A DNA stretch of 64,000 bases from Pipra filicauda. Taxonomy: Eukaryota > Chordata > Aves > Passeriformes > Pipridae. The notes under the pieces were generated by a model. The model had not been told where the DNA came from. It saw nothing but the letters and a program-made list of their open reading frames with translations, and searched no databases. This document shows positions 35,368 through 48,544 of the stretch, one piece after another. Position 1 is the stretch's first letter. Each line of letters opens with the position of its first letter. The stretch lies in the NCBI RefSeq assembly GCF_003945595.2, contig NW_024104509.1:2108001-2172000 (forward strand). Direction: 5' to 3'. Both the position numbers and the translations under genes were made by a program.

Positions 35368-38300
35368 CCCTTTGACCATAGATGCAACTAAATTTTATAT
35401 TAAAAAGAAGGGACAATTGTGATCCTGTAGTGTGATCACCTATGTAATATGCACAGTTGACAACACCTGAGGTTATGTGTGTTTACTCTTGTTTACTCAA
35501 ACATCTCTAGGAAGACCTTGATAAATAATTTGCCAGTAATAGAGATTCATTATGGCTTTCAATAAGATGTGCCAAACTATTTTCATTGATAATTACCTTT
35601 CCTGGAAAAAACAAACAAACAAACAAAAACAAATCAGGAAAAAAACACCTTATTTATAATTTGAATTTGTTCACCTTGGGTTTCCAGACAAACAGTATGC
35701 TTATATTGAGTAGAAAAACTCTTTATGAAAGCTATGATTTTGTTGAGATAAAGCAGATCCCTTCACCTTGACAAGCTAAACAGATCATGTTTTTTGTCTT
35801 TCAAGATACAGCCTATTTTCCCAGCTTAAATGTTCCTTACGTCACTTTTCTGTTTTCAGTTTCTGTTGTGGACATTGAGAACTGAATGCCATATGCCAGA
35901 AACAATCATGCTAAAGGCAAATGCAGGGGTTATGTAATGTCCCTATTTATACATCTGAAACTGGCATATTTGCCATTTTGCTTGTGCTACTGCACTGACA
36001 AGTCATTTTGTCTTACTTATCAATCACAATCAATCCTATGGAACAGTTGGCTACAGAATAAATGCAACCTACATTCCTTCCTTATGAGGATACACCTTAC
36101 ATTTGTTTTTGTTGAAGTATGTACTATTTGTTTGAGATAGGGCAATCAAGATCACAGAACTGGACTGTATTATTTGCTACTCTTCCTATCTCTGTGTCTT
36201 TTGCAAATTCTACCAATGACAATTTGGTTTTTTGGGTTTTTTTTTCGAGTGACTAGTAAAAAGAATGTAGAGTCAAACAGCAATATCTTCACAATTCTAG
36301 TAGAGACACCCATAATGTACTTCTACTTGTATAGTATGGCTAGAGATCTGTCTTTGTTCTCATGAGCTGGTGGAGTGGTGAACAGCAGACTGTGTATGGT
36401 ACCCCATCTTGTGTTTTATCTGATACAACAGACTGGCTAAACATTCAGATGTTGTGAGAGCAGTGGGACCTTCACTCCAAAGCAACTGCGTGCATCAACT
36501 TGCAGCTCTGAAATTCTTTCAAAATTATTAAATTATAAAGCATATGAAGCAACCTGTCAAGGTTTCCCAAATGAGGCAGATTGAATGACAGCCCGTCAAG
36601 CATCTGGGGATTGTTTAAGACCCGTGCACTTACATCTTCACTTCCCTCGGCATTAAGCTCCAAGCTGTCGGCCTCCGTCTATAGCACAGAGCTCACTACT
36701 GATGCAGCACGATCAGGTAGAAAGTCCTCCTGCTGTGCCACCTCTCTTGTGCAGTTACCTCTCTTGTTTGTTGCTGGCTAGGGATGCTTGGCATTCCCTC
36801 GTGCTCATGTGTACTCAGCTCTCTGATCTCCAGAATCTTCCCTCGTATGAGGAAAGTTGCCTTCAGCCAGGATCTTCACCTGCTCTTTTCCAGGCTCCAG
36901 CTTTTCCCAGCCTGAATAGTCTGTACACAGAAGCAGATTGTGTGATCAGTCTCTTAAATGGTGTCTCATGTCCCTTCATGAATTGGAGGATTCAGGACTT
37001 GCCATCTGTATTTAGACCAGGTGTTATCAATATTTACAGTTGTACCCCATGACTCTTGCAAGTAGAGAAGTAGCAGGCTGCTTCTTGGGAATGTAGAAGT
37101 TCTGCCTTGGACGTCTACTCACATACACACAGGCATTCAATTGTCTGCTGCCTGCTAGCATTCACAGTGAAGCTATTTTTTCATCCATGGCACAAGCAAG
37201 ACTTTTTGTGATTCAGAAGTACTTTCATGACTCACAGGCCCTTTTGATATGCAAGTATGATGCTTTAAATAGTACACTGTGACAGAAAGACAAGACGGAA
37301 CAGGCAAAGTGAATTGTCTCCTTCCAGAATGTTGGTCCCTGGTAAGTAACACCCATTCACACACTTTAAGTATTAAACCACTGTATTTTTGTATTTTTTT
37401 CTGTCAGATACAACAGCAGAAAAAAATCCAACAAACTAAGCCTTTGTAAAAGACAGTTAATTTATGCAAATCAAATGGGCTCCTCTTTCTCAATCCTCCA
37501 CACAGAGCTGCAGAAAAACAGCTAAGGCACTTACCACAGATTCTCAGTGAGAGCTTCAGTGTCTGAGGGAAAAGTAGTTTTATACTACTGCCCTGTCACT
37601 GAGAAAAAAATTAAGGTCTGGAAAATCAGGCAAGTACCAGCCAAAAGTATTGTTTCTGCTCTAGCTGTGGCACTGGAGAAAGAGAACTTCTACACTGTGA
37701 CTCTACAACCACACTAGTTTTGATGTGTTCCAACCCGATTGCTCCCAAGGCAGATGCAGGCAGAAGCATCTGCTGGGCTGAGGGAGAAGAACAGATACTC
37801 CCGTACATACCCAGGAGAAGTTCTGTAAGTCTCACAGTACCAGCACCGATTTCAAATTTTGTTCTCAAAATAGATGCTATAGAAAATGCATCACTCTATG
37901 TTTTGCTTTTTAAATGTTTGGTTTTTTTTTTTTTTCCAAGAGATTTTGGTAAAGCATTGCCTACCTGCCTAAAACGTGACAGTTAGATGAGAAGCTTGTA
38001 TCTGTTCTTGCAACAATTACACACCTCCCAAACCTGAAAGATTAGGGGGTCACATATATGTATCATTCTTCCATGAAGGGTCTGGATAGATGGATTCCAT
38101 TATAAAGTCAGAGAGATTTTGAAATTGTAATGTAACTGGTCTCCAGTATTGCAGCAATGGTTAATGAGAAGGAAGGCCATCTTCATCACGCAGAAGGGGA
38201 TTGCCAATATTCAGGGAGAATTCCAAGTATCTACTGATCATCTGGTTGATGGTATGGGATCAAGAGATGTGTGGCAGCTCCTGGTTTCTAGGAGACACAT

Positions 38301-40127
38301 GGTATGATTCAGAGGCATTTGCACAGCTGGGGCAGTGCTGGAGGACACTGAGAGACCAATGAAGTTAGATGTGTGGGCTATTTCAGAGCCATGTGCTAGC
38401 GAAATCTAGAGCACTTTAGACAATAACTATGTTTCAGTGATGCCAGGTCTGGCGTGCCACACCAGAGGAATCATGCAAAATGTAAAATATCCAAGAAAGT
38501 TTCTGAGTAAAAAGTGTTGTGAGCATCTCAGCTACCCTTATTGATCACTTGCTATGAGTGGTGATCCTCCCCAAACACTGCCCTAAAAGTATGCTCTGTT
38601 TTTACAGCAAAACTTAAGTCCCATGTATGTTTGAGAATCTTGAATCATGCTGGAACTAGCTAAACAGAAAAAATGGGTAGTGATTTTGAAATGGTTGCTG
38701 TCAGACTTCCTGATTTTACTTCACTTTTGTAACCACAAAGTATCAAATTATAAGCAAACCTGATCTGCACAGGGAGCCCTATTTGCATTATTGACTCTAC
38801 AGATGAACAGTTAAGTTTGAACTGAAAAAGCCAGGCTAGTCTGACACAGGCAAATTACAGATGAAAAAGTGGTCAATTGAGGGTGTTTTTCATTCACAAA
38901 TTGAAACTAAAGTTTACACTTTTCTATACTTTTGGCAGTAAAATACAACAGAAATACAAGATTTTGTGTGTATTAAATCTTTCTTTTATTACTGATAGGG
39001 ACCGCTTATTTCTCCAGGCCGAAGATTGATAAGGAATGTTTACATTGTGAAACAACTTTTTAGAGTGAAGGAGTTAATCCGAAAAGCCAATTTGTAGCAT
39101 TTTCTAGGCAACTAAAATGAACTGATTTTGAGACTGAGCAGATGCCTCTTCTAATACCTTGTAACAGTTAAAACTAAGCAACTCATTAGTTGAAGATCGT
39201 ATGAACACTAGCAGCAACTCAGTCCATGTGCCTTAAAGAAAGATCACAACACCCACCAGTATTCGTTAACTCCTCACTGCCGAATACTTTCATTCACTTC
39301 CCACATGCAACCACCCACTTTGTCGATAACTCATTCCTTTAAGTCATGCTCAGATGCACCTGCTTAAATACAAACTTGAGTTTTTTAAAGAGTGATAACA
39401 TTACATACTTTTGCAGTGAAAGTGTGCCTGCTAAGACAATATCTATTTCACAGGGGGTGTAGATAAGCTGGTACATGCAAACCTAATCAGTACTTTTGGG
39501 CCTGCTTTTTTCCCCCTATTTTCTGATTTAAGGTTCTGAAACTGTATGTTTCACTTAGCAGCAATTCTTTTTGTTGTGACTGTCCAATTATCATTGAGTA
39601 CTTGCTCTCATAACCAAAAAAGAAAGAGTTTTAATAGCTTTCTGCTTAGCAGATCGTCAACTGAAGTATAAAAAGTTTCAGGGAGGCGGTTTCAATGTGG
39701 AGGATGTGAAACAGCTTACTATACTAGCCTTGAGACTCCTGCCCCCAAAGTTTTTTGCTAAAGGACTTAGGAGGTTTCTATTTAAAAATTTAAAAGTATA
39801 GTTTTACCTCAGGAAGAGAGTTCAAGGACTATGCAGGGAGGAATAACTGAGTTCACCCAGCCTCTTATAATGAGGTGGCCTACACAAGTAGTTGTTCTTT
39901 CAGGTTGTTCTTTCAGCTAATAAGTTGTTCTTCCACAATCATAATGGCTACAGCTATTTCTGTCATGTCAAGGTCTGACTTCAGGTCATATACCTGTTCC
40001 CTAAATCATTTGGAGGTCCTAGTTACAACAGATCATGACTGGATGAACTTTAGATGGAGCATCTGAGATTTCAGTAACTGGAGGACAAGAAGAGAGAAGA
40101 GAAAAAGCCATAAACCTATTTCACCTC
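35368..40127. other. Intergenic, nothing named
   Basis: The stretch holds a CAAA microsatellite at about 35608-35632 and a poly-T at 37921-37936. The moderately GC-richer block at 36420-37100 carries several overlapping short ORFs without coding evidence. No gene is recognised. Confidence 0.5.
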
Positions 40128-40565
40128 CGTCCTGGTTCTGGCCAGGACAGGGTTAATTTTTGCAGTATCCAGGAGGGGGCATGGCCAGAACCTGGAGGTT
40201 ATTCTATACCACCTCATGTCATTGTGGGGAAACGAATCTCTTTCGAGGAGAAGGATTCTCTTCTGGTTGAGGTGACATGCCTGCGGTCAGGTCAGGCTCT
40301 GTGGTGAACATTTTGCATGTGAATCACTCTCTATGTTCCATATACTTCTGTTATTAATATTGTTGCTGTTACTGGTTGTTTTCTTTTCTCATTGCTGTTT
40401 TCAGTAAATTGTTCTTATCTCCACACATGATCTTCGCCTTTTGTGCCTCCAGTTCTCCTCTCCAGCCTGCCACAAGGAAGGAGGGAGGGGGAGGGGGAAA
40501 CAGGTGGCACAGGCTTTTACTGGGAGCATTAAATTGGAGAATACCATTCCTAAGCAATGATACAT
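40128..40565 (+). mobile_element. Avian ERVL-like LTR (solo), plus orientation
   Basis: It opens TCCTGGTTCTGGCCAGGACA then GGGTTAATTTT, the standard start of a bird ERVL LTR family. It has a CTATACC promoter-like segment, a T-rich R/U5 part and a GGAGGGAGGGGGAGGGGG run before the end. No flanking duplication or internal genes are visible. The boundaries are approximate. Confidence 0.65.
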
Positions 40566-42077
40566 CAAACTAAATGCTTTATTTCCAGCTAGGAGTTCCA
40601 TAAGAGGAGGCTGTAATGCGAGTCTCACCTGCTATGACCCAATTATACATCCCTGCAGCTGCAACAGTAAGAGGTGATTAAGACTACATATGTAAGATTT
40701 GTGACAAATACTGTGAATAGCATAATAAAGAAGGACAAAATTAAACAAGCTGATCATTTTATTATGGAAATAATCAATCCAGTGTCCTTGAAGAAAGGGA
40801 ATGGAATTTTGCCTTTGTATAATTCCCTTCTTTCTGTCTTGTTACACTACATAAAACTGCTTCTTCATTATTTCCCATCTTACTTCTACAGATGCAAAGA
40901 TATTTGAGCAACTGGCTGGTTTTGTATGCGAAAGTCAGGGCTTGAAAAATTATTGACTGCTTTCTGCATAAGGGAATAATGTAGAATTACTAAATGTCTC
41001 ATGTGTTTCCAGACCACTCTTATTCACAGTAACATATTTTTTCATATGTTTTTATATTTAGCTAACTATTTGGGAAGTGTGATTAAATTTTCATTTCAGT
41101 TCTTAATAATGGGGAAGTCCTTATCTCATAAAAGTCCTTATCAGCACATAAAAAGAGATCATTTTCATGGCTACACTGAATTTCCCTTCCAAAGATCTTC
41201 AGTGTTGTATTTATACTCAACCTGACACTCACAGGCCACCTTGCTTCATACATCAGTCCTTAATGGAGCTGATCTGACTCCCACTAGCTGAAAATGAGGC
41301 TTTGTATTTCCAATCAATCATCCTGAAGACTCAGTGAACACTAAAGGATGAACGTATACTCAAAAATCTAAAATATTGTTACAGATCTTTCCTTTTGGGT
41401 CTTTGTCTTCCTTGAAAAAGTGTATATTTTGAATCATGTATTTTCAGCTCTTGTTCGATAAGAGAAATAATGGGAAAGCACTTTGCATTTTACTGTCTTA
41501 ACTACTTAGAAATTAGTGCGACTAGTGCTGCTACTAAGGTGGTACATATTGACTATCCTACAAAATGATCGTTCATTGTATCCAGGGAGACTTGACAGAA
41601 AGCAGGAAAAGAGGTATTCTGCATAGGATGAAGCCTAAGCATTTGTACATTACATAACTATTTCAGCAGCCCACATATCACAGCCTGCATAAAAAACAAT
41701 AAAATGCAGCAAAAGTAAAAGATCTTTTCTGTTGAATAAAAACAAAATTGGGTGATCTTCTATCTAGTCTTGGGAGTAACAAAAATTTGGCATCGGCTCA
41801 CACTTTCCAATCACCCAACCTCTGACAAAAGAGTAAGCGTTTCACAGCATAAATAAATATCATATAGCTCAATTTGTGTTTACTTCAGTTGAATGCCTCA
41901 TTTATTTTTGCACAATGTAAATTGTTTGGATTAAGAGTTTCACTAAGAATCTTTCTCCTGCAGCAACCAGGAAAGAGGCTATGAGGCAATAAAAGCATTC
42001 GGCGATGGCATGAAATCATCTCAGTCCAGAGCTTACTGGTGCTCAGGCAGTGGGCATTTCAGTGGAGCCATGGCTAG
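40566..42077. other. Intergenic, nothing named
   Basis: No repeat family, coding exon or RNA gene is recognised in this AT-rich stretch. Confidence 0.5.
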
Positions 42078-42081
42078 TTAA

Positions 42082-42243
42082 TACCAATGGATCGCTCTTC
42101 TCTCCTTCCCATTTTTATTAGCATTGCTTGCTTCAATCAAAGAACACAACTCAAGAAAGACAGCTCCATAAATTTTTCCTTTCATTAGTTCAGCTCCGTT
42201 GGGGTTTGTAGGCAGAAGAGCTCTAGCACCCTTTCTGCAAAGA
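42082..42243 (-). other. Exon-like ORF with strong acceptor (unidentified)
   Basis: Acceptor TTGTGCCTTCTTTGCAG is followed by an open frame GARALLPTNPNGAELMKGKI through LCSLIEASNANKNGKERR to a stop. It could be a terminal exon of an unrecognised gene or lncRNA on the minus strand, or chance. No homology is recognised. Confidence 0.2.
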
Positions 42244-42784
42244 AGGCACAAAATAGGGGTGAACACTGATACCTCACCAAATCAAGGGCTTCCTTTCTTG
42301 CATCAGAGCCCATATGGATCAACCTGTTCTACACCACTGTTTTTGAGCTATTCACCTGCTGAACTACTTTGAAAAGCAGAACTGACTCTGCTGTGTGTTT
42401 GTAGGGCTGGTTTGGACATGTGTTGGTAACTGTTAAGCCAACAGCACTTCATATATGAAAGTTTTGACCCTTTCAATCACTGCTCCCACCAAGGCACGTT
42501 TCAATTTTGCACTATGTTTGAAGAAACACAAATCATGTCATTATTAAGAAACAGATGGAGGGATTAGCTCATAAAGTTAGGAACCTTGCCATACTGCAGA
42601 GTCAATGAAAAATCTCAGTTAAGTGCTTAAAAACAGATACTTTCCATTGTCTGTTACATCTGAAAGCAGCTTTGTATTTATTTTAAACTAGAAACAATAT
42701 GCTTCTTCCAAATTCATCTACAGTTAATGTCATCCCAGATTGAATTCTATTATTATTTAAAGATTAATTATACTTATATTAATA

Positions 42785-43050
42785 TAGCAGCAGGAAGGAC
42801 CTCCTCAGTCACTGAGATCAGCCATCTGATGCGATCTCATGAAGTCCTATAAAGCCATGCAATATCCATTTCCATCTTAAAGCTAGATAGGATTTTTGTC
42901 CTGACTCTTGTGAGGTGGCACATTCTAGATCCTCATTTGCCTAATGGAAAGAATTTCTCTTCTAATTTCTAGACTAAATGTATTCATGGACATTTCGTAT
43001 AATAGATGAGCAAGGTCTCTTAGTCTATGGATGAAGTAAAATACAGATAC
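42785..43050 (-). mobile_element. Ancient, strongly diverged CR1-like LINE fragment
   Basis: The order of phrases (AGGAAGGACCTCCTC, CTTAAAGCTAGATAGGATTT, CACATTCTAGATCCTC, CTTCTAATTTCTAGACTAAA) follows the layout of old amniote CR1/L3-type 3' ends in reverse complement. Identity is low, so the call is tentative. Confidence 0.55.
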
Positions 43051-43433
43051 ATTCTTTCCATCCACCAGTGGGTTTGAAATCAGAGAGATTCCTGTTAGTG
43101 ATTCATTGCAAATTATCTATCTTGGTTTTTACTTTTTATTCATACAACACTAAAACTGTATTAATGTTTCCCAATTGATATTATTTCTTGCTTTCTACAG
43201 GCTCCAAATAAAAATTTTTCTATCAAAACTCTTACATATTCTATTTGCTTCAATTTTTATGAAGGGAACAGAAATGGAGACCATAACTGTTCAGAAACGT
43301 GACATCAGGATACAAATGCTCTGTAATTCTAAGCTGTTATAGCATGTATTACTGAAGGAAGCATAGGGTAAAGTAGGAAGGGATTTTTAGCCTCAGTACT
43401 TCTTCCAGCACTTCTGCATGCTTCTACTTTGTT

Positions 43434-43996
43434 ACGACCCGCCCCAGGAAAAGGGGAGGGGGGGTAACTCAGGTTTTTATCAATAATTCCCTTGGGGTGG
43501 ATTAAAGTGAAATGACACTAAATAATCGGTGTCTGAAAACAAAGTTTATTTTAACAATTTTGTATCAACAAGTACGCTAGCGTTTTGGGTGTTGTCATAC
43601 AACAATGCAACATAGAGATAACCTTTGCGGGGGGGGGAGAAACTGCTTAGGGGAGAGAAAAAGCAGGATGAGAGTAAGGGAAAAGAGAAACTGAGAGTGC
43701 AAAAGAAATGGATATAGCCACTGCCCACTGGATCCAGCGATGCTTGAGAGCGATGGTCTTGATTCGCAGGCGGTGGGGGAGAAGGAGAACCCAAAATCCC
43801 AAAGTCACCAGTCAGTTTATATACCCTCAGCATGCTTTTGCACCTCCCTGGGACGAGAAGTTGTTTGCCTTTTTAGGGCTTAGCACTGGAGGGAGGGATG
43901 GGCCCAACTGCCCATCTGAGGTATAATGCAAAAGTCAAAAGCCTGCAAACTCCTGGAATGCATAAATCATTAACCATTTCAGTCTCTGACATACAT
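43434..43996 (-). mobile_element. LTR of an endogenous retrovirus, minus orientation
   Basis: Reading the minus strand there is a TATATAAAC box at about 43815-43823 and an AATAAA signal at about 43549-43554. The sequence ends GGGTCGTAACA at 43434, so a U3-R-U5 order fits. A pure G run lies at about 43630. No clear target-site duplication was found. The far (U3) boundary is a guess. No internal genes are adjacent. Confidence 0.6.
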
Positions 43997-44463
43997 GCTA
44001 GAAAAAAAAAGTATTTCAGTGGGTTTTTTTTAAAGTTTGTTTTTTACTAAAGCACTAAGAGGTTAGATGAAAGCAGACCAGGCTTTTAAGCATGAAAAGG
44101 GCATAATTTCAGATGGTGCATTCAGACACTGCGTTAAGTCTGTTATATGCTGCTGCCCTCAGAGGCACAGTGCAGATGTTCAATGGGCTTTCCATCTGTG
44201 TTATCCTTCTGGCTTGCTCATGGGCCAAAGGCACATAACCAGGCCCTCCTTTTCTTTAACAGACAGAAGGACAAATAGTTGTAAATGCTAACATAATAAA
44301 CAAATAGAGAAGCAGGATGGCCTTATAGGCATTTTGTTTGACCAGCAGTATGTGTCTCCATGACAATGATAACTAGTTAGATTTAAATAAGTTGTTCTCA
44401 CAAGGACATATCGAAATAATTCCCTGAGGAAAAGTTACCAGTGCTCCCAGAAGATTTCCATTT
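43997..44463. other. Short unique-looking spacer between two LTRs
   Basis: Nothing is recognised. It separates the LTR ending near 43996 from the solo LTR beginning at 44469, and shows no retroviral gene sequence. Confidence 0.5.
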
Positions 44464-44468
44464 TCTGG

Positions 44469-45525
44469 TGTAGCGGTTTGACCCTGGTCAGATATCAGGT
44501 GCCTGCTAAAGTCACTCTCTCACTCTCCCTCTGCAACTGGACAGAGGAGAGAGAAAAAAAACAGCTAAGGATTCATGAGCAGAGATAAAGGTTGGGAGAG
44601 GTCAGATAATGATTACCTTCATAGGCAAAACAAGACTCAAAGTGGGGATAGTACTTATATTTATTACTAACAGGATAAGAGCCAAAGAGTGAGAAGTAAA
44701 ACAGTCTTAAAAACACCTTCCCCCACCCCTCCAGTGGTGCAGGGGGACGGGGAATGGGGGTTAAGGTCAGTTGTTGTTTCTGCTGCTGCTCAGGGAGAGG
44801 AGTCCTTCCCCTGCTCCTGTGGGGTCCTTCCCACAGGAGACAGTCCTTGATGGACCTCTCTGGTATGAGTTCATCCCTCGGGCAGCAGCTCTTCCCAAAC
44901 TGCTGTCCTGTGGGTCATTCCTTCATGAATGAGCTGTACCAATGTGGGTCCCCCACACAGGCCACAGGTCTTACCCAGGAAAGACCTGCTCCAGCGTGGG
45001 CTTCCCTCTCCATGGACTTCAGGTGTCCGGCAGGACCCTGCTCCATCCTGGGCCTCCCACGGGGTCACAGCCTCCTTCATGCATCCACCTGCTCCAGCAT
45101 GGGCTCCTCCATGGGCTGCAGGGGGGTCTCTGCACCCCGATGGTCCTCCCTGGGCTGCAGGGGCACAGCTGCTCCACCATGGTCTGCACCACGGGCTGCA
45201 GGGGCCTCAGCTCTGGCGCCTGGAGCACCTCCTGCCCCTCCTTCTGCACTGACTTTGGTGTCTGTGTTGTTATTCCCACGTTCTCACTTCGCTCTTCCCT
45301 AGCTGGAATTTTTTCTGTGCAGCAATATTCTTTTCTTAACTATATTATCACAGAAGCATTACTATTACTCCTGATTGGCTTGGCCTTGGCCAGCGGAAGG
45401 AAGCCCATCCTGGAGCGGGCTGCATTGACTCCATGGGACAGGGGAAGCTTCTAGCAGCTTCTAGGAGAAGCCACCCCTGTAGCCCCCCCACCACTACCAA
45501 AACCCAGCCACAGAAACCCACTACA
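44469..45525 (-). mobile_element. ERVL-type solo LTR with 5-bp duplication
   Basis: The 1057-bp element begins TGTAGCGGTTTGACCCTGG and ends AACCCACTACA, with inverted terminal TGTAG/CTACA. The direct repeat TCTGG flanks it at 44464-44468 and 45526-45530. It is the same family as the copy in GDA intron 1. Long ORFs here (for example 44754-45302 plus) come from the CTGCTCCAGCATGG-type internal repeats and are not genes. A 5-bp duplication fits class III (ERVL) integration. Confidence 0.9.
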
Positions 45526-45935
45526 TCTGGATATGCAAAAATCCATCATGTTGTATTTGAGCAGTTCAAATACAGGTTGTGTCTGAAGACCTGCTCAGGG
45601 GTCTGGCTTTACAATTTACAACTTTCCGGTTCAAGGCAGCAATTCCCTTCCCTTCGATAGGTAGCAATAGTTATCAGTCCATAACAAACACTTTCACAGC
45701 TTGTTATTCTTATTCATACATCACATTAACTGGATGTTTGAATGAAGATAAGTGGGAAATGGGCTGAAAAAGGAGATAGTGGACAGAGAGTTTTGAAATC
45801 CCCTTTATAAATGTCATGATTGTGCTCATGTTAATCAGTAGAGACAGTTTTCTCTCATAGTTCTTCTACTGGATAGAATTCCACTGTGCTCCAACTAATC
45901 TAGCCAGGATCTCCAGAGTGATCTGAGGCTCATAC

Positions 45936-46136
45936 CTTCTGAGACTGCAGCTTCAGTTTAAGCCTAGTGTCAAAACCTGCAGCATCTTTGGTTACAATGA
46001 TAGCCCGCTTTTGTAAATACTCAGTATGCAGTCTAGATTTTCCAGAAAAAATCATCTCACTCTGCTGGACCAGCCTTGAAATTATTATGCCAGGCTCCTT
46101 CAGACATAAGATGTTGCCTCTAGCACTGATATTTCC
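45936..46136 (-). other. Exon-like ORF (unidentified)
   Basis: A 201-nt open segment ends at donor GTATGA. It reads GNISARGNILCLKEPGIII and later YLQKRAIIVTKDAAGFDTRL. It looks more protein-like than its surroundings, but the acceptor (GCCAAG or GGTCAG) lacks a pyrimidine tract. I recognise no family. It could be a fragment of a dead gene. Confidence 0.25.
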
Positions 46137-46141
46137 CTTGG

Positions 46142-48544
46142 CTGACCTGTGCCTGTGTTCCTTTTGATCCAAATGTCAACCAAATCTTTTTGCCAGTTCC
46201 AAGCTGAACACAGATGCTGAGTTTCTTCTCAGATATTTTTTAGCTGTTGTATTGGTATTTTGAAACCAAAGATGATAACAAAGGAATTCTGGGTTAGGGG
46301 TCCAAGCTGTAGGCAAGGGACACTCCCTGCCCTCCCCTGGCTCTCGAGGTCATGTCCTGTTCTCATTGACCTCAAAACAGCACCCTACCTATCAACAACT
46401 ATGCTGTGAGCCCACCACCCAACCAGTCCTCACCTGCCAGCATGTCACTGCTCTCAGACCTCAGTGTCTCAGCTCAGATACAAGAATACTGGGGGAGAGA
46501 CATTCCAGAAAGCCTGGCTAGAGCAGAGGTAGGTGACATCTGCTGCTCTCCTCTCGTCCCCATGATTTTATTGCAGAAGGCAGTGGGGTAGGTGAGGCAA
46601 GACTGACCCTTCCTGAATCCTGCTGACTGCTCCCCATCACTGTTGCTCACACATGTGCCCAAATGTGGGCTCCAGGAGAACTCACTCTTTGATTTTGCCT
46701 CAGACAGATACTGACAGCCAGCCTGTGGTTCCTCAGGGTGTCTTTCGCTCTTTTTTGAAGGCAGGTGTAACAGATGCCTTTCAGGGGTTCTCCCTGGTCT
46801 CTACAGCCTTGGAAAGCTGATGGAAACTGGCTGCACAAGGATGTCAGCCACCTGTCTCAGCACTCTGGGGTGCAGCCTGACAGATCCCAGGGCATGTGTG
46901 GGTGTTGAGTGCTCCTGCATGATCCCTGACTTGATCATCAATCTTTCTAATCCCAAACCATTTTCTACTTTATTTTTGAACATACAAAGGTAAAGTGTAA
47001 TCATTGAACAACTGGCTATTTTTATTTGTTCACCTATAGGCGCATAATAGGAGTTGCACCATCACTTGACATTCACTAGACTTATAGGAGTTGAAAAAGT
47101 CATCTGAAAGGTGGTATTTTCCTAGAACTTTTAAGTGTGACTTAAGGTAATCAACTCATGAGCTTTATATAACTTAATATGGAATCACACTGAAGGTTTT
47201 TGTCTGAGTATTCAATTAATACACAGTTTGGATGTGGGGTTTTGGTTTTTTGGTTGTTGTTTTGGATTTTTTAAAGTACAGTGATATATCGCTTTCACAA
47301 TAGGTGTTTTATACTTGTGATCATGAAGCCATCCATGCTATCCATTCATCCTTCATTCTGCCATTACCATTTCTGTTTTCCTTCCTTGATCCAAACCTGA
47401 TATGTCCAGACAGTCCCATAGTGTTTTTACTTCTTAGAGATAAAGCAAAATGTTATGGTTTGGGTTTTTTTTTTTATTCTGATTCTATCAAATATCTCTG
47501 GGAAGTGACACCTCTCTCCTGTCAAGAGTTTCAAGAATAAGTATGTTCTTAAAGCACTTGGCATTTGGCTTTTTTATGGTAGACATGGCAGAAATGGTGT
47601 CTGTTTCCACAGTGGCTCAGAGCAGCTAAACAGAGTCTCAGAGTTGCCACACTTACTCTTTGTGTTGAATTCACAAGGTCTTGAGTCTGAGGCTTGTCAA
47701 TCTTGGGCTGTCTGAATTTTTTTTTTTTTTTTGACCTACAACTTTGTATTTCTTGTCTTAGCTGTGAAAGCAATTTCTTTAATTGACCAGGTGCTGATGA
47801 TCAATCTGTTTTACTTGTTTAAGTATGCATATTTTTTATAGACGGGGTAATGAGCAGTCATTCTATACAGGATGGGATAATTACATCTCTTACACAATGA
47901 TGTAGGGCAGAGAAACCCATGTCTAGTGCAATAGTAAAGCCCGTGAAAAACAGAGATGCAGGATATGGTGCAGAGGACTACAGTCATGGAGTGAAAAGAG
48001 ATGGGCTTGGGATTGGGGAGAGACTCTGCAGCTATGAAAAACTCTCCTGTGATCAGTTAAAGAGAGGCAGACCCAGAGATGTCCACAAACTGGTTTAAAA
48101 GATAACAAAGAGAACAAATCAATGACAACTAACACAGGTAGGGGGCACCACACATAGTAAATTTGTATATAGCATGATACTACAGATCACTGAAGAAAAA
48201 AGAAGATGAAAAGAAAATCATGTTAGCAAATGTGTACAAGTGGCCTCAAGTGGCTCCTGGGGACAGAAAGAAGAAACCAGCAACATCAACATTTTTTTCC
48301 TCCTGAAGGGTTCGTGAGGATGACAGCTTCTGACATTGTCCTCTCTAGGAACCCAAGTCTGTTAACTTAAAGATGCAGCTGAGTAGTGGAAAGATGGAAA
48401 GTGGAAAGCACCAGGAAAAGGGGGATAGAAACTACAGAATGTGTGTGTTTCAATTTTCATTTTATTATTACCAAGACTTTTCCATAGAAGTTATTGACTG
48501 AAGTACTATTATTTCATGTTCTGTAATTATTAGATCTAGACCAC
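46142..48544. other. Intergenic, nothing named
   Basis: There is a moderately GC-rich block at about 46290-46900 and poly-T runs at 47468-47477 and 47716-47732. No gene or repeat family is recognised. Confidence 0.5.

Noticed and set aside
36420..37100. Possible gene from clustered overlapping ORFs
   Set aside because: No frame has consistent splice signals or a recognisable protein. The slightly higher GC explains the longer ORFs.
44754..45454. ORFs of 170-182 codons on the plus strand
   Set aside because: They are the antisense of repetitive GC-rich LTR sequence, with matching ORFs in all frames and no protein character.
43434..45525. A complete provirus between the LTRs at 43.4 and 45.5 kb
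   Set aside because: The two LTRs are different families, the spacer is under 500 bp, and no gag, pol or env-like frames exist.
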